Part shown: positions 55,648 to 63,346 of the stretch, one piece after another | Layout of the letters: each line of letters opens with the position of its first letter | How positions within the stretch are numbered: position 1 is the stretch's first letter | NCBI GenBank assembly: GCA_904419295.1 | Contig: CAJFRA010000002.1 | Span: 1-64,000 of the forward strand | Source of the DNA: Candidatus Pseudobutyricicoccus lothianensis | GTDB taxonomy: Bacteria; Bacillota; Clostridia; Oscillospirales; Butyricicoccaceae | DNA length: 64,000 nucleotides | Direction: 5' to 3' | Position numbers and translations under genes: made by a program | The notes under the pieces: model-generated | Told to the model about the DNA's origin: nothing | Seen by the model: only the letters and a program-made list of their open reading frames with translations | Databases searched by the model: none

Positions 55648-56583
55648 CTAAATCCGTTCCGCGACCCGCAATTTGGCCGAACGGGCCCGCGGGTTCTCAT
55701 CCAGTTCCTTTTGCCCTGCCGTGATGACCCCTCGGGAGATCAGTTTCAGCCTGGGCTTTTTGCCGCATACGCACACCGGGAATTCCGGCGGGCAGGTGCA
55801 GCCCTTGGCCTGCTGGGCAAAAATCTTTTTCACGATGCGGTCTTCCAGCGAGTGAAAGCTGATGACCGCCAATCTTCCGCCAGGCAGCAGCTTGTCCACA
55901 CTGCCCTCCATGGCTTGTTCCACTGCTCTGAGCTCTCCATTGACCTCGATGCGTATGGCCTGGAAGCTCCGCTTGGCCGGATGCTGTTTTTCCCGCCGGG
56001 CGGCGGCGGGCATGGCCTCCCGTATCACCTGGGCCAGCTGCCCTGTGGTCTCAATGGGGCTCTCTTCCCGCTGCTGCACAATGGCCGCCGCCACGCGGCC
56101 GCTGTACCGCTCTTCTCCGTATTCCCACAGGATCTGGCGCAGCTGCTCCTGAGTGTATGTATTCACGACATCCCAGGCGGAAAAAGGCTGGCTTCGGTCC
56201 ATCCGCATATCCAGCGGCGCGTCGTGCATGTAAGAAAAGCCACGGTCTCCATTGTCCAGCTGATATGAAGAAACGCCCAGGTCGAACAAAATGCCGTCCA
56301 CGCCGGCCAATCCCTGGCCTTCGATCACCTGGGCGATCTGAGCAAAATTGCTTTTGACAAATGTGACCCGATCCCGGTAAGCTTCCAGCCGCCGGCTGGC
56401 CGCCGCCAGAGCCTCTTCATCCCGGTCGATGCAGATCAGCCGACCTGCCGGCCCCAGCTGCTGGGCAATGCGCAGCGAATGGCCGCCGCCGCCTGTGGTC
56501 CCGTCCACATACACGCCATCCGGGCGGAGGTTCAGCGCCTGTATACATTCTTCTGCCAAAACGGAAACGTGGGAAAACTCCAT
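55648..56583 (-). CDS. rsmH: 16S rRNA (cytosine1402-N4)-methyltransferase
   Basis: Also called MraW. SAM-dependent methylation of C1402 in 16S rRNA. It is 311 residues. HVSVLAEE, the SAM motif GGGGHS near 31-36, LFDLGVSSYQLD near 102 and the C-terminal NPRARSAKLRVAER are all typical. It lies between mraZ (23 bp) and ftsL (11 bp). Confidence 0.98.
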   Translation of the reverse strand: MEFSHVSVLAEECIQALNLRPDGVYVDGTTGGGGHSLRIAQQLGPAGRLICIDRDEEALAAASRRLEAYRDRVTFVKSNFAQIAQVIEGQGLAGVDGILFDLGVSSYQLDNGDRGFSYMHDAPLDMRMDRSQPFSAWDVVNTYTQEQLRQILWEYGEERYSGRVAAAIVQQREESPIETTGQLAQVIREAMPAAARREKQHPAKRSFQAIRIEVNGELRAVEQAMEGSVDKLLPGGRLAVISFHSLEDRIVKKIFAQQAKGCTCPPEFPVCVCGKKPRLKLISRGVITAGQKELDENPRARSAKLRVAERI

Positions 56584-56606
56584 GGATCTACCTCATCCGG
56601 CCAGGA

Positions 56607-57023
56607 TCAGAAGCCCAATTCCTCCATGGCCTCAGCAATGCTCTCTGGCGTCAATTCCTCGTTGATCGCTTTCCAGCGGGCGGTGTTCCAGATCTCCACC
56701 CGGCCGGAAACGCCGATGATCGTCACTTCTTTTTGCAGCGCCGCGTATTCCCGCAGGTTTTGGGGAATGAGCACACGGCCCTGGGCATCGGGCACGCAAT
56801 CGGCAGCACTGCTGAAGAAAAAGCGCTGCAGGTTGCGGGATTTAGACAGGGGCAGCTGGTTGATGTTGTCCTCCAGCACCTCCCATGCAGAGGCGGAATA
56901 GACGAACAGACAGCCATCCAAACCCTTGGTGATGATGAACATTTTGCCCAATTCCTCCCGGAACTTGGCGGGGATGAAAAGGCGGCCTTTCGCATCGATG
57001 TTGTGCTGAAATTCGCCTTTCAT
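56607..57023 (-). CDS. mraZ: transcriptional regulator MraZ
   Basis: AbrB/SpoVT-fold regulator of the dcw cluster, 138 residues with two repeats of the double-psi barrel unit: DAKGRLFIPAKFRE near 10-23 and DAQGRVLIPQNLREYA near 79-94. The start ATG at 57023 has a GAGGTGG site; a longer frame runs into the promoter leader. It is first in the cluster and probably represses it by binding the direct repeats in the leader. Confidence 0.95.
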   Translation of the reverse strand: MKGEFQHNIDAKGRLFIPAKFREELGKMFIITKGLDGCLFVYSASAWEVLEDNINQLPLSKSRNLQRFFFSSAADCVPDAQGRVLIPQNLREYAALQKEVTIIGVSGRVEIWNTARWKAINEELTPESIAEAMEELGF

Positions 57024-57066
57024 GCTTTCACCACCTCGGCTTCCCTGCCAGACCCGTGGGACTGCC

Positions 57067-57083
57067 CACCACTTTTCACCACT
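57067..57083 (-). promoter_or_regulatory. putative MraZ-binding direct repeats in the dcw leader
   Basis: AGTGGTG occurs twice on the minus strand (57077-57083 and 57067-57073) with a 10-base period, just after the expected transcription start. A related GGTGGTG (57029-57035) overlaps the mraZ ribosome site. MraZ in other bacteria binds short TGG-containing direct repeats spaced about one helical turn apart. Confidence 0.55.
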
Positions 57084-57093
57084 ATGTTCTTTT

Positions 57094-57122
57094 ATTATAC
57101 CGTTGCGCCCCCTGAATTGCAA
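57094..57122 (-). promoter_or_regulatory. dcw cluster promoter
   Basis: Minus-strand TTGCAA (57117-57122), 17-bp spacer and TATAAT (57094-57099), about 70 bp before mraZ. Confidence 0.9.
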
Positions 57123-57395
57123 GGGCTTTTCCGAATAATTTTTTACCAAAACATGCCCATTTCCCTTGAAATCGCGCGTTTTTTGTCATTTAGAACGCAT
57201 GTTCGCTTTTCCCATCTTGCAAGCCCTTTTCCCCATCTCTCCGCAAGGTACTGTTTTCACAGTCCATGGCCCGGCTTCAGGAGTTTTCCCCACTTAGGCC
57301 CTGTAGGTCTTGCTGCCCTGCCTTTCCCTTTTCTTCTGGGAAAACTGTGCCCGGTGTTTGCATAGTCACTGCCAGATTCTTGTGCAGAAAAACCA
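57123..57395. other. divergent intergenic region with no gene
   Basis: This stretch between the dcw promoter and the promoter of the membrane protein gene is pyrimidine-rich on the plus strand and contains no recognisable gene, RNA or repeat. Confidence 0.5.
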
Positions 57396-57423
57396 TTGTT
57401 TTTTCCCCCATTTATGATAGAAT
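57396..57423 (+). promoter_or_regulatory. promoter of the multi-spanning membrane protein gene
   Basis: TTGTTT (57396-57401), 16-bp spacer and TAGAAT (57418-57423), with an extended TGA before the -10. Confidence 0.65.
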
Positions 57424-57488
57424 ATGAAATGGGAACGTCTGTTTCCGCTTGTATGGATCACAGACAAACGGCAAAGGAAATTCACATT

Positions 57489-58142
57489 ATGGACTTTATT
57501 ACGTTTCTTCCCGCTCTTCTTCAGGGAATGGATTTGTTTTGTGGGCTGAGTTCGCTGCTCTACTGCATCCTCAGCGCCCTTTTGGTATTAAGAGGCTTTG
57601 TGCTCAAAGATCCGGTCTCTTCCATGCAGATCAATCTGGCCGGCATCTCCGGTTTGATCGCCTGCCTGCTCTACTGTATCCTGCTGGGGATCAGCGGCAT
57701 CGGGCTCAATCTGTGGTCCACCCTCAACCTGCTGGCCGATCTGACGTTTCTCCTGTTCTTTCTCAGCCGCCGCAAACCACGGCTGGCGGTGTACGCCCTC
57801 TATATCCAGGCGTTCGTTTACTTGATGTTCGTTCTGCGGCTCATCGTCGTATCGCTGGATCTTTCTCTGCTGTTCAGTTTCGTCATCTTCCAGCTGATCC
57901 CGGCGGCCCTGCTCACCGGCGTGGCCATCTTGGTGATCATCCAAACGGTGCGGGAGCATCGTGATCCCACAGCAGACGACGCTTTTTCCCTGCAGGCGCT
58001 CTCGGAGGAGCCTGCAGAACAAGAGCCTGCCTCCGACTGCCCGCCTTGCTGGCATGAAGATGCCCAGGCAGACCATTCTTCTCCGCCGTCTTCGGAACAT
58101 GAGGAACACTCCCCCTCCTCTCCCGATGACATATCCCAATGA
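57489..58142 (+). CDS. multi-spanning membrane protein of unknown function
   Basis: A 217-residue protein with about five hydrophobic helices between residues 5 and 155, including ISGLIACLLYCILLG and a LLFSFVIFQLIP segment. It is followed by an acidic, Ser/Pro/Glu-rich cytoplasmic tail of about 55 residues. No family recognised. The ATG at 57489 has an AAAGGA site about 11 bases away. It is transcribed alone, away from the dcw cluster. Confidence 0.7.
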   Translation: MDFITFLPALLQGMDLFCGLSSLLYCILSALLVLRGFVLKDPVSSMQINLAGISGLIACLLYCILLGISGIGLNLWSTLNLLADLTFLLFFLSRRKPRLAVYALYIQAFVYLMFVLRLIVVSLDLSLLFSFVIFQLIPAALLTGVAILVIIQTVREHRDPTADDAFSLQALSEEPAEQEPASDCPPCWHEDAQADHSSPPSSEHEEHSPSSPDDISQ

Positions 58143-58145
58143 AAA

Positions 58146-58175
58146 ACGCCACTGGACCTTTCCAGTGGCATTTTT
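58146..58175. terminator. bidirectional terminator
   Basis: A 9-bp stem (58148-58156 with 58161-58169), loop CCTT, with five T on the plus strand and a matching run on the minus strand. It serves the membrane protein and the converging coiled-coil gene. Confidence 0.88.
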
Positions 58176-58185
58176 CATCTTGCGA

Positions 58186-58926
58186 TCAGGCTCGTATGGA
58201 AATGTGGCCGATGCCTTCCCCAGATATGTCCTCATGGCCTTGCACCGGGGAAGCCGGGGCGACCTGCCGTATCTGCTGGGCCATCTCCGCTTTTGTCTGG
58301 GCGATATAAGCTTGCATTTGGTTTTCAATGGCGGCTTCTTGCAGATAAGCCCCCTCCCGAATAAACCGCGTCTTTTTGCGCCGCTGCACTTCCGCTTTGA
58401 GACGCAGCATCTCCCGCTGGCATTGGCGTTCCTGGGCCCGCCTGCGCTGTTGTTCCAACAGCATCTCCCGCTGCAGATCCTTCTTTTTGCGGCTGCAGCG
58501 GTTCACCGCTTTGCGCAGCTGGGCCAGGGCCGAACGGATCGCATCGGCATTGTCCGAGTCTTGCCCCAGTGCCGCCTGCAAACGGGCGATCTGCCGCCGG
58601 GCATAGCCTGCGGCGCTGCTCACCTCCTGTACATTGCGGGCTTTGGCCAGCCTGGCATAGACCTCCAGCGGTGCATCGCCATAGCGCTGCGGCATCTCGA
58701 CGTCCAACGCTTCCCGCTGTTTTTCTGCCGCTTCCCGGGCCCGTTTGAGGGCTTCGCCTACGGTTTCCCTCTGGGCTTCCTGTTTCCGCACCCAACGGTC
58801 CCAGCGTTCAGCCGGCGCCTCCTTTGTCTGATCGGGCGTCTGGTTTTGGTGGGCGGCCCCCTGGCCGATGGTCCCCTCATATCCCGTCCGGCTCTGCCGG
58901 TTCTGCCCAATGGCCGGTATCGCCAT
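58186..58926 (-). CDS. highly charged coiled-coil protein of unknown function
   Basis: A 246-residue soluble protein rich in Arg, Gln, Glu and Ala, with predicted long helices and coiled coil over about 35-230. No signal peptide, membrane helix or known motif was seen. The N terminus (IPAIGQNRQSRTGYEG) is non-helical. The start has an AGGAGGG site. It stands alone between two terminators. A structural, scaffold or sporulation-related role is possible but there is no evidence for one. Confidence 0.65.
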   Translation of the reverse strand: MAIPAIGQNRQSRTGYEGTIGQGAAHQNQTPDQTKEAPAERWDRWVRKQEAQRETVGEALKRAREAAEKQREALDVEMPQRYGDAPLEVYARLAKARNVQEVSSAAGYARRQIARLQAALGQDSDNADAIRSALAQLRKAVNRCSRKKKDLQREMLLEQQRRRAQERQCQREMLRLKAEVQRRKKTRFIREGAYLQEAAIENQMQAYIAQTKAEMAQQIRQVAPASPVQGHEDISGEGIGHISIRA

Positions 58927-59076
58927 CCTGCATCCCTCCTTTTTGCACAGGATCCAGATCCTTCTATGGTAAATATCGGCCGGCTGGCAGAATTGGATAA
59001 TCCCTTGCTTTATCCGGCCTCACTGGCCTGCCGTTCTCTCGATACCCCTTGATCATGAAAGAAAGGATGCGACCTT

Positions 59077-59430
59077 ATGGAAAACGAAAAACTTTTCACC
59101 ATGCCTTTTGCCAAAGTCTATCCCCTTCTGGTGGCAAAAGCCGAGCGGAAAAACCGCACCAAACAGGAGGTGGACCAGATCATCGCCTGGCTCACCGGCT
59201 ACGACGAAGCCGGCCTGGAGCAGCAGCTGAAAAACCAGGTGGATTGCCGGACTTTCTTTGACGAAGCCCCCTGTTTCCAGCCCAACGCTGCCTTGATCAA
59301 AGGTTCCATCTGCGGTTACCGGGTCGAAGAGATCCAAGATCCTCTGTTGCAGAAGATCCGGTATTTGGACAAACTGGTGGACGAATTGGCCAAGGGAAAA
59401 GCCATGAAAAAGATCTTGCGGAAACCATGA
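59077..59430 (+). CDS. DUF2200-family protein
   Basis: A 117-residue cytoplasmic protein matching the DUF2200 pattern: FAKVYPLLVAKAERK near 10-24, IIAWLTGYD near 35-43, DCRTFFDEAP near 56-65, ICGYRVEEI and DPLLQKIRYLDKLVDELAKGK. The function is unknown for the family. The ATG has a GAAAGGATG site. It is monocistronic and ends at a bidirectional terminator. Confidence 0.88.
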   Translation: MENEKLFTMPFAKVYPLLVAKAERKNRTKQEVDQIIAWLTGYDEAGLEQQLKNQVDCRTFFDEAPCFQPNAALIKGSICGYRVEEIQDPLLQKIRYLDKLVDELAKGKAMKKILRKP

Positions 59431-59444
59431 ACCTGCGTAGCTGT

Positions 59445-59485
59445 CAAAAAAGGGACCGCCCGGCGTCACCGGCGGTCCCTCTTCG
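59445..59485. terminator. bidirectional terminator between the DUF2200 gene and the coiled-coil gene
   Basis: A 10-bp stem AGGGACCGCC (59451-59460) with GGCGGTCCCT (59471-59480), flanked by A6 on the left and T-rich sequence on the right. Confidence 0.8.
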
Positions 59486-59498
59486 TTTTTCTGTGCAT

Positions 59499-59972
59499 TT
59501 ATTGGTTGGCCGCTTGAGCTGCTTGCTTGAACTGGGCGCGGGAGCTCTTCACTTCTTCCAGTGAATGGGCCACCGCCTCTTCCGTCCGTTTCATCAAGTC
59601 TTCGCAGTAGGCGTTGGCCGCGCCCATCAGCTCTTTGGCCCGCTCTTCCGCCGTGCGGATGATCTCTGCACTGCGGCGGCGCGCCTCGTTCATAATGTCG
59701 TTTTCATTCACCTTTTGCCGGGCCAGCTCTTCGGCCTGCTTGCGGATGGCTTCGGCTTCCCGCTTGCCGGCGGTGATGAACTCATTGCGCTTTTCCACGA
59801 TCTCCCGGGCCATTTTCAGATCCGATGGGATGTTGGCACGGATCTCGTCCAAAATGTCCAGAGCCTTTTCCCGCTCGATCACACAGCGGTCGCTCATCAG
59901 CGGGATACCGCCTGCGTCCTGTACCATTTCATAAAGGGTGCTGACCAGTTCGTCAATTGCATTTCCTGCCAT
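59499..59972 (-). CDS. coiled-coil protein of the coaD operon, function unknown
   Basis: A 157-residue acidic protein that is nearly all helix, with heptad-like stretches (AREIVEKRNEFITAGKREAE, RSAEIIRTAEERAKEL). It resembles DivIVA- or V-ATPase-subunit-like coiled-coil proteins that are often annotated simply as ATPase in Clostridia, but no nucleotide-binding motif is present. It overlaps the end of coaD by 20 bases and is last in the uvrC-rsmD-coaD operon. Confidence 0.75.
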   Translation of the reverse strand: MAGNAIDELVSTLYEMVQDAGGIPLMSDRCVIEREKALDILDEIRANIPSDLKMAREIVEKRNEFITAGKREAEAIRKQAEELARQKVNENDIMNEARRRSAEIIRTAEERAKELMGAANAYCEDLMKRTEEAVAHSLEEVKSSRAQFKQAAQAANQ

Positions 59973-60486
59973 GTTCCATTCCCCTATCTTCTGATTCCTT
60001 GGTTTTGTTTATCGGCAATTTTTTCGCCAGCATCGCGAGCACCACAGGCGGTACTGCATCACGGATCTCTTCACCCGCCACATAGGCCCGCTTGACCCAG
60101 CTGGAACTCAGCGCCTGCCGCTGGGGGTCCGCCAGCAAAAACAGCGTATCGGCCTGAGGAGCGTGCTGGCGGTTGAATTGAGCGATCTGGCACTCATAGG
60201 CAAAGTCCGCCCCATCCCGCAGCCCCTTCACAATGGCGTCTACCCCGTGCCGGGCGATGTAATCATAGGTCATGCCGCCGTAAAAATCGGCTTCCACCCG
60301 CTGAATGCCCCGCACGCTCTCCCGCAGCATATACAGCCGTTCTTCCGGCGTAAACAGGGCCTGTTTTTGATCGTTGACCATCACCAGCGCGATCACCCTG
60401 TCAAACAGGCGGGCGGCGCGGCGGATGATATCCACATGGCCCCAGGTCACAGGGTCAAAGCTGCCGGGCACGATCGCCAGCCCCAT
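59953..60486 (-). CDS. coaD: phosphopantetheine adenylyltransferase
   Basis: Fourth step of coenzyme A synthesis, 4'-phosphopantetheine plus ATP to dephospho-CoA. It is 177 residues, about 15 longer than usual because of a charged C terminus that overlaps the next gene. PGSFDPVTWGH near 7-17 holds the TxGH nucleotide-transfer motif, and GLRDGADFAYE near 89 is typical. The start overlaps the rsmD stop as ATGA; the rsmD-coaD pair is a common bacterial arrangement. Confidence 0.96.
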   Translation of the reverse strand: MGLAIVPGSFDPVTWGHVDIIRRAARLFDRVIALVMVNDQKQALFTPEERLYMLRESVRGIQRVEADFYGGMTYDYIARHGVDAIVKGLRDGADFAYECQIAQFNRQHAPQADTLFLLADPQRQALSSSWVKRAYVAGEEIRDAVPPVVLAMLAKKLPINKTKESEDRGMEHGRKCN

Positions 60487-61037
60487 CAGTCCGCCTCCCG
60501 TGTGATGGTGGTGATCTTGATGGCGCCATAGCGGTATTCCTTCAAAATGGCATAGGGCGGCCGCAGGGGTTCGATCACGTCTTCTCTGGCGCTTTCGCAT
60601 ACTATTATACCACCTGGCCGCAGGTTGTCAATTTGCACGATGCGTTCCAGCGCCTGGTTGAGCAGCGCGCCGCCATAGGGCGGGTCCAACAAGATCAGGC
60701 CAAAGGGGTTCCCATTCAGCTGGCGCAGCGCCAAAAGGGCATCCCCCGGTATCAGGCGGCTTTGTTTTTGAAAGCCCGTGACTTCTATATTGCGCCGCAC
60801 CACTTGCTGGGCTTTGGGGTCCATCTCCACAAAAGTGCAGCTTTTTGCCCCCCGGGAAAGGCATTCGATGCCCATTTGGCCCGAACCCGCAAACAGATCC
60901 AGCACATCCCGGCCCTCGATGTCGAACTGGATGATGTTGAATATGCTCTCTTTGACCCGGTCTGTGGTGGGCCGGGTATCTCTTCCGGTGGGCGCTTCCA
61001 GTTTGCGCCCCCGGGCAGAACCTGTGATCACTCTCAT
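60486..61037 (-). CDS. rsmD: 16S rRNA (guanine966-N2)-methyltransferase
   Basis: SAM-dependent methylation of G966 in 16S rRNA. It is 183 residues. The N-terminal RVITGSARGRKLEAP, the SAM loop DLFAGSGQMGIE near 43-54 and the catalytic LLDPPYGG near 113-120 are clear. It overlaps uvrC by four bases upstream and coaD downstream. Confidence 0.96.
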   Translation of the reverse strand: MRVITGSARGRKLEAPTGRDTRPTTDRVKESIFNIIQFDIEGRDVLDLFAGSGQMGIECLSRGAKSCTFVEMDPKAQQVVRRNIEVTGFQKQSRLIPGDALLALRQLNGNPFGLILLDPPYGGALLNQALERIVQIDNLRPGGIIVCESAREDVIEPLRPPYAILKEYRYGAIKITTITREAD

Positions 61038-62875
61038 GTCGTCTCCTCCGTCCTCTGCCCTTCGCCGTCAAAATAATTGCGGATGCTGACGGCCACGTTG
61101 TGGGGCACCACCTGGGCCAATTCTTCCACATCCGCCTGGCGGATCTTGGCGATGGTGCCGAATTTGCGGCGCAGGGCGCGGATCCGCTGTTCGCCCAGCC
61201 CCGGTATGCGGGAAAGCGTGCTTTCTTTGATGCTTTTCCCCCGCAAGCTCTTTTGATAGGTAATGGAAAACCGGTGCACTTCTTCTTGCAGGTTGCCCAC
61301 CATGGCGAACACGGCCGGCATGGTCTTGATGCCAAATTCCCGGCCGCTGCCGTCCATCAATCCGCGGGTCCGGTGATGGTCGTCTTTGACCATGCCGAAC
61401 ACCGGCACCGTACAGCCGTGGGCATCCATCACCTGCTGCACGGCGTTCACCTGGCCTTGTCCACCGTCGATCAGCATCAGGTCGGGCAAGGGTAAAAAGC
61501 CGGCGTCCCCTTCTTCTGCATGGCGCAGGCGGCGCTCCACGGTCTCAGCCAGCGAACCGTAGTCGTCGCCCCCCTGGGCATCCCGTATTTTGAATTTGCG
61601 GTAGGCGCTGCGGGCAAAGCGGCCGTCTTTGAGCACCACCATGCCTGCCACGGTGCCCGTGCCCGCCAAGTTGGAGATATCGTAAGCTTCGATGCGGCGG
61701 GGCGGGTCATCCAGCCCCAGCACTTCGGCCAGCTGCTCCAGGGATTTGGCTGTCTTCTGTTCCCGCTTTTCCAGCAGCTCCAGCTCCTGTTCGGCATTTT
61801 CCAGCGCCAATTCCATCTGCTTTCGCTTTTCGCCCCGCTGGGGCACCTGTACATAGACTTTGCCTCTCCGCAGCATGCCCAGCCACTGGGCCAGCATCTC
61901 TTCGTCTTCCAGCGGGTGCGATACCAATACCACCCGGGGCGAACGCTGGGTCAGGGTGTAATACTGCTTGATGAACCCTTCCAGCAAGTCGCCCACATCC
62001 TCTTGGGAAACGCCGTCCAAAAATTCCTTTTTCTTGTCCAGCAGATTGCCGCCGATGTAGTTGAGCATGACGATGCAGGCGCGGCTGCCCCGCAGGCCGC
62101 AGGCGATCACATCCAGATCGGACAGGGCGCCGGAAAAGATCAGCTGGCTGTTGCCCAGCTTTTCCACTGCCCGCATCCGGTCCCGCAGGGCAGCCGCCCT
62201 CTCGAATTGCAGGTCTTCGGCGGCCTGTTCCATCTCCTCTTCGATCTCCTTGGCCAGCCCCTGGTACTTGCCCTCCAGCAGGCGGCACACCTGGCCCACC
62301 AGCTGGTTGTATTCTTTTTGGGAGACCTGGCCCGAACACACGGCACAGCAGCGGCCGATGTGGGCGTTGAGGCAGGGGCGGTTCTTGCCGATATCCCGAG
62401 GAAATTTCAGCGAACAGGTGGGCAGCTTAAAGGTCTGCAACGCGGTATCCAGGGCTTTTTTCGCGCCGCTGCGCCCTGCGTAAGGGCCAAAATACCTGGC
62501 CCCATCTTCTGCCGGCTTGGATACGATGGAGAACCGGGGATACGCTTCTTTGGAAAGGCGCAGGAAGGGATACCCCTTGTCGTCCTTCAACAGGATGTTG
62601 TACTTGGGCTTGTGCTTTTTGATCAGCGCGCATTCCAACAGCAGCGCTTCAAATTCTGTGGAAGTGATGATGGTGTCAAAATCGCAGATCTGGGACACCA
62701 TCTTCACCGTCTTGGGCGTGTGGGATGCCAGATTGGCAAAATATTGGCTCACCCGGTTTTTCAGCGCCTTTGCCTTGCCGATGTAAATGATCGTCCCTTG
62801 GGCGTCTTTCATGATGTAGACGCCGGGCAGCAAAGGCAGCAACAGGGCTTTTTCTTTCAATTCGTCAAAGGTCAT
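61034..62875 (-). CDS. uvrC: excinuclease ABC subunit C
   Basis: Dual-incision nuclease of nucleotide excision repair, 613 residues. GIY-YIG domain near 10-90 (PGVYIMKDAQG, IIYIGKAK), a Cys-rich cluster near 165-175, a UVR domain near 195-230 that binds UvrB, a C-terminal RNase H-like nuclease (IEAYDISNLAGT near 395) and helix-hairpin-helix motifs at the end. The ATG at 62875 has a GGTGGAG site; a GTG six codons earlier is less likely. No LexA box was seen upstream, unlike uvrBA. Confidence 0.97.
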   Translation of the reverse strand: MTFDELKEKALLLPLLPGVYIMKDAQGTIIYIGKAKALKNRVSQYFANLASHTPKTVKMVSQICDFDTIITSTEFEALLLECALIKKHKPKYNILLKDDKGYPFLRLSKEAYPRFSIVSKPAEDGARYFGPYAGRSGAKKALDTALQTFKLPTCSLKFPRDIGKNRPCLNAHIGRCCAVCSGQVSQKEYNQLVGQVCRLLEGKYQGLAKEIEEEMEQAAEDLQFERAAALRDRMRAVEKLGNSQLIFSGALSDLDVIACGLRGSRACIVMLNYIGGNLLDKKKEFLDGVSQEDVGDLLEGFIKQYYTLTQRSPRVVLVSHPLEDEEMLAQWLGMLRRGKVYVQVPQRGEKRKQMELALENAEQELELLEKREQKTAKSLEQLAEVLGLDDPPRRIEAYDISNLAGTGTVAGMVVLKDGRFARSAYRKFKIRDAQGGDDYGSLAETVERRLRHAEEGDAGFLPLPDLMLIDGGQGQVNAVQQVMDAHGCTVPVFGMVKDDHHRTRGLMDGSGREFGIKTMPAVFAMVGNLQEEVHRFSITYQKSLRGKSIKESTLSRIPGLGEQRIRALRRKFGTIAKIRQADVEELAQVVPHNVAVSIRNYFDGEGQRTEETT

Positions 62876-62911
62876 GTTCTCCACCGCGGCCACAGCCGCC
62901 TACACAACAGC

Positions 62912-62941
62912 GGCGCCGCATGAAACCTTTCACGCGGCGCC
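62912..62941. repeat. intergenic hairpin between the HPr-like gene and uvrC
   Basis: GGCGCCGC (62912-62919) pairs with GCGGCGCC (62934-62941); a further 5-bp stem follows after one mismatch, which becomes G-U in minus-strand RNA. There is no poly-U, so it may reduce or shape read-through rather than terminate. Confidence 0.6.
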
Positions 62942-62998
62942 ACAGGCAAATGTCTTTTCATGTGATGCCCAGGGCCCGCCCAGGCATATTTCCGTTGC

Positions 62999-63262
62999 TT
63001 ATTCGCCGAAGTTCGATGCAATCAAAGTGCACAGCGCATTGACTGCCTCTTCTTCATCCGCGCCTTCGGCGGAAATGGTGATGGAAGTCCCCTTGGTGAT
63101 CCCCAGAGAGAGCACACCCAACAGGCTTTTCGCATTCACCTTGCGCCCTTCCTTCTCCACCATGATGGTGCTGCGGAATTCATTGGCTTTCTGGATAAAG
63201 AAAGTGGCCGGTCTGGCATACAGGCCCACCTGATTGTTGACTGTGGCTTCTTTGGTAAACAT
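62999..63262 (-). CDS. HPr-family protein with Tyr15 in place of His15 (Crh-like)
   Basis: An 87-residue HPr-fold protein. The active-site loop reads GLYARPATFF, so His15, the residue phosphorylated by enzyme I in sugar uptake, is replaced by Tyr. Ser46, the target of HPr kinase/phosphorylase, is kept in NAKSLLGVLSLG. This is the logic of Bacillus Crh, where residue 15 is Gln: it cannot carry phosphate to PTS sugars but can act as a CcpA cofactor in catabolite repression. It has its own promoter. A true HPr should be encoded elsewhere. Confidence 0.88.
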   Translation of the reverse strand: MFTKEATVNNQVGLYARPATFFIQKANEFRSTIMVEKEGRKVNAKSLLGVLSLGITKGTSITISAEGADEEEAVNALCTLIASNFGE

Positions 63263-63298
63263 TTAAGCTACCCCGCTTTCTCTGCTTCTGTTTCATTT

Positions 63299-63327
63299 AT
63301 TTTATCAGAAATAACCTGTTTGTGCAA
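63299..63327 (-). promoter_or_regulatory. promoter of the HPr-like gene
   Basis: Minus-strand TTGCAC (63322-63327), 17-bp spacer and TAAAAT (63299-63304), about 37 bp before the start. Confidence 0.78.
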
Positions 63328-63346
63328 TAGTTTTTATGTGGTAACA

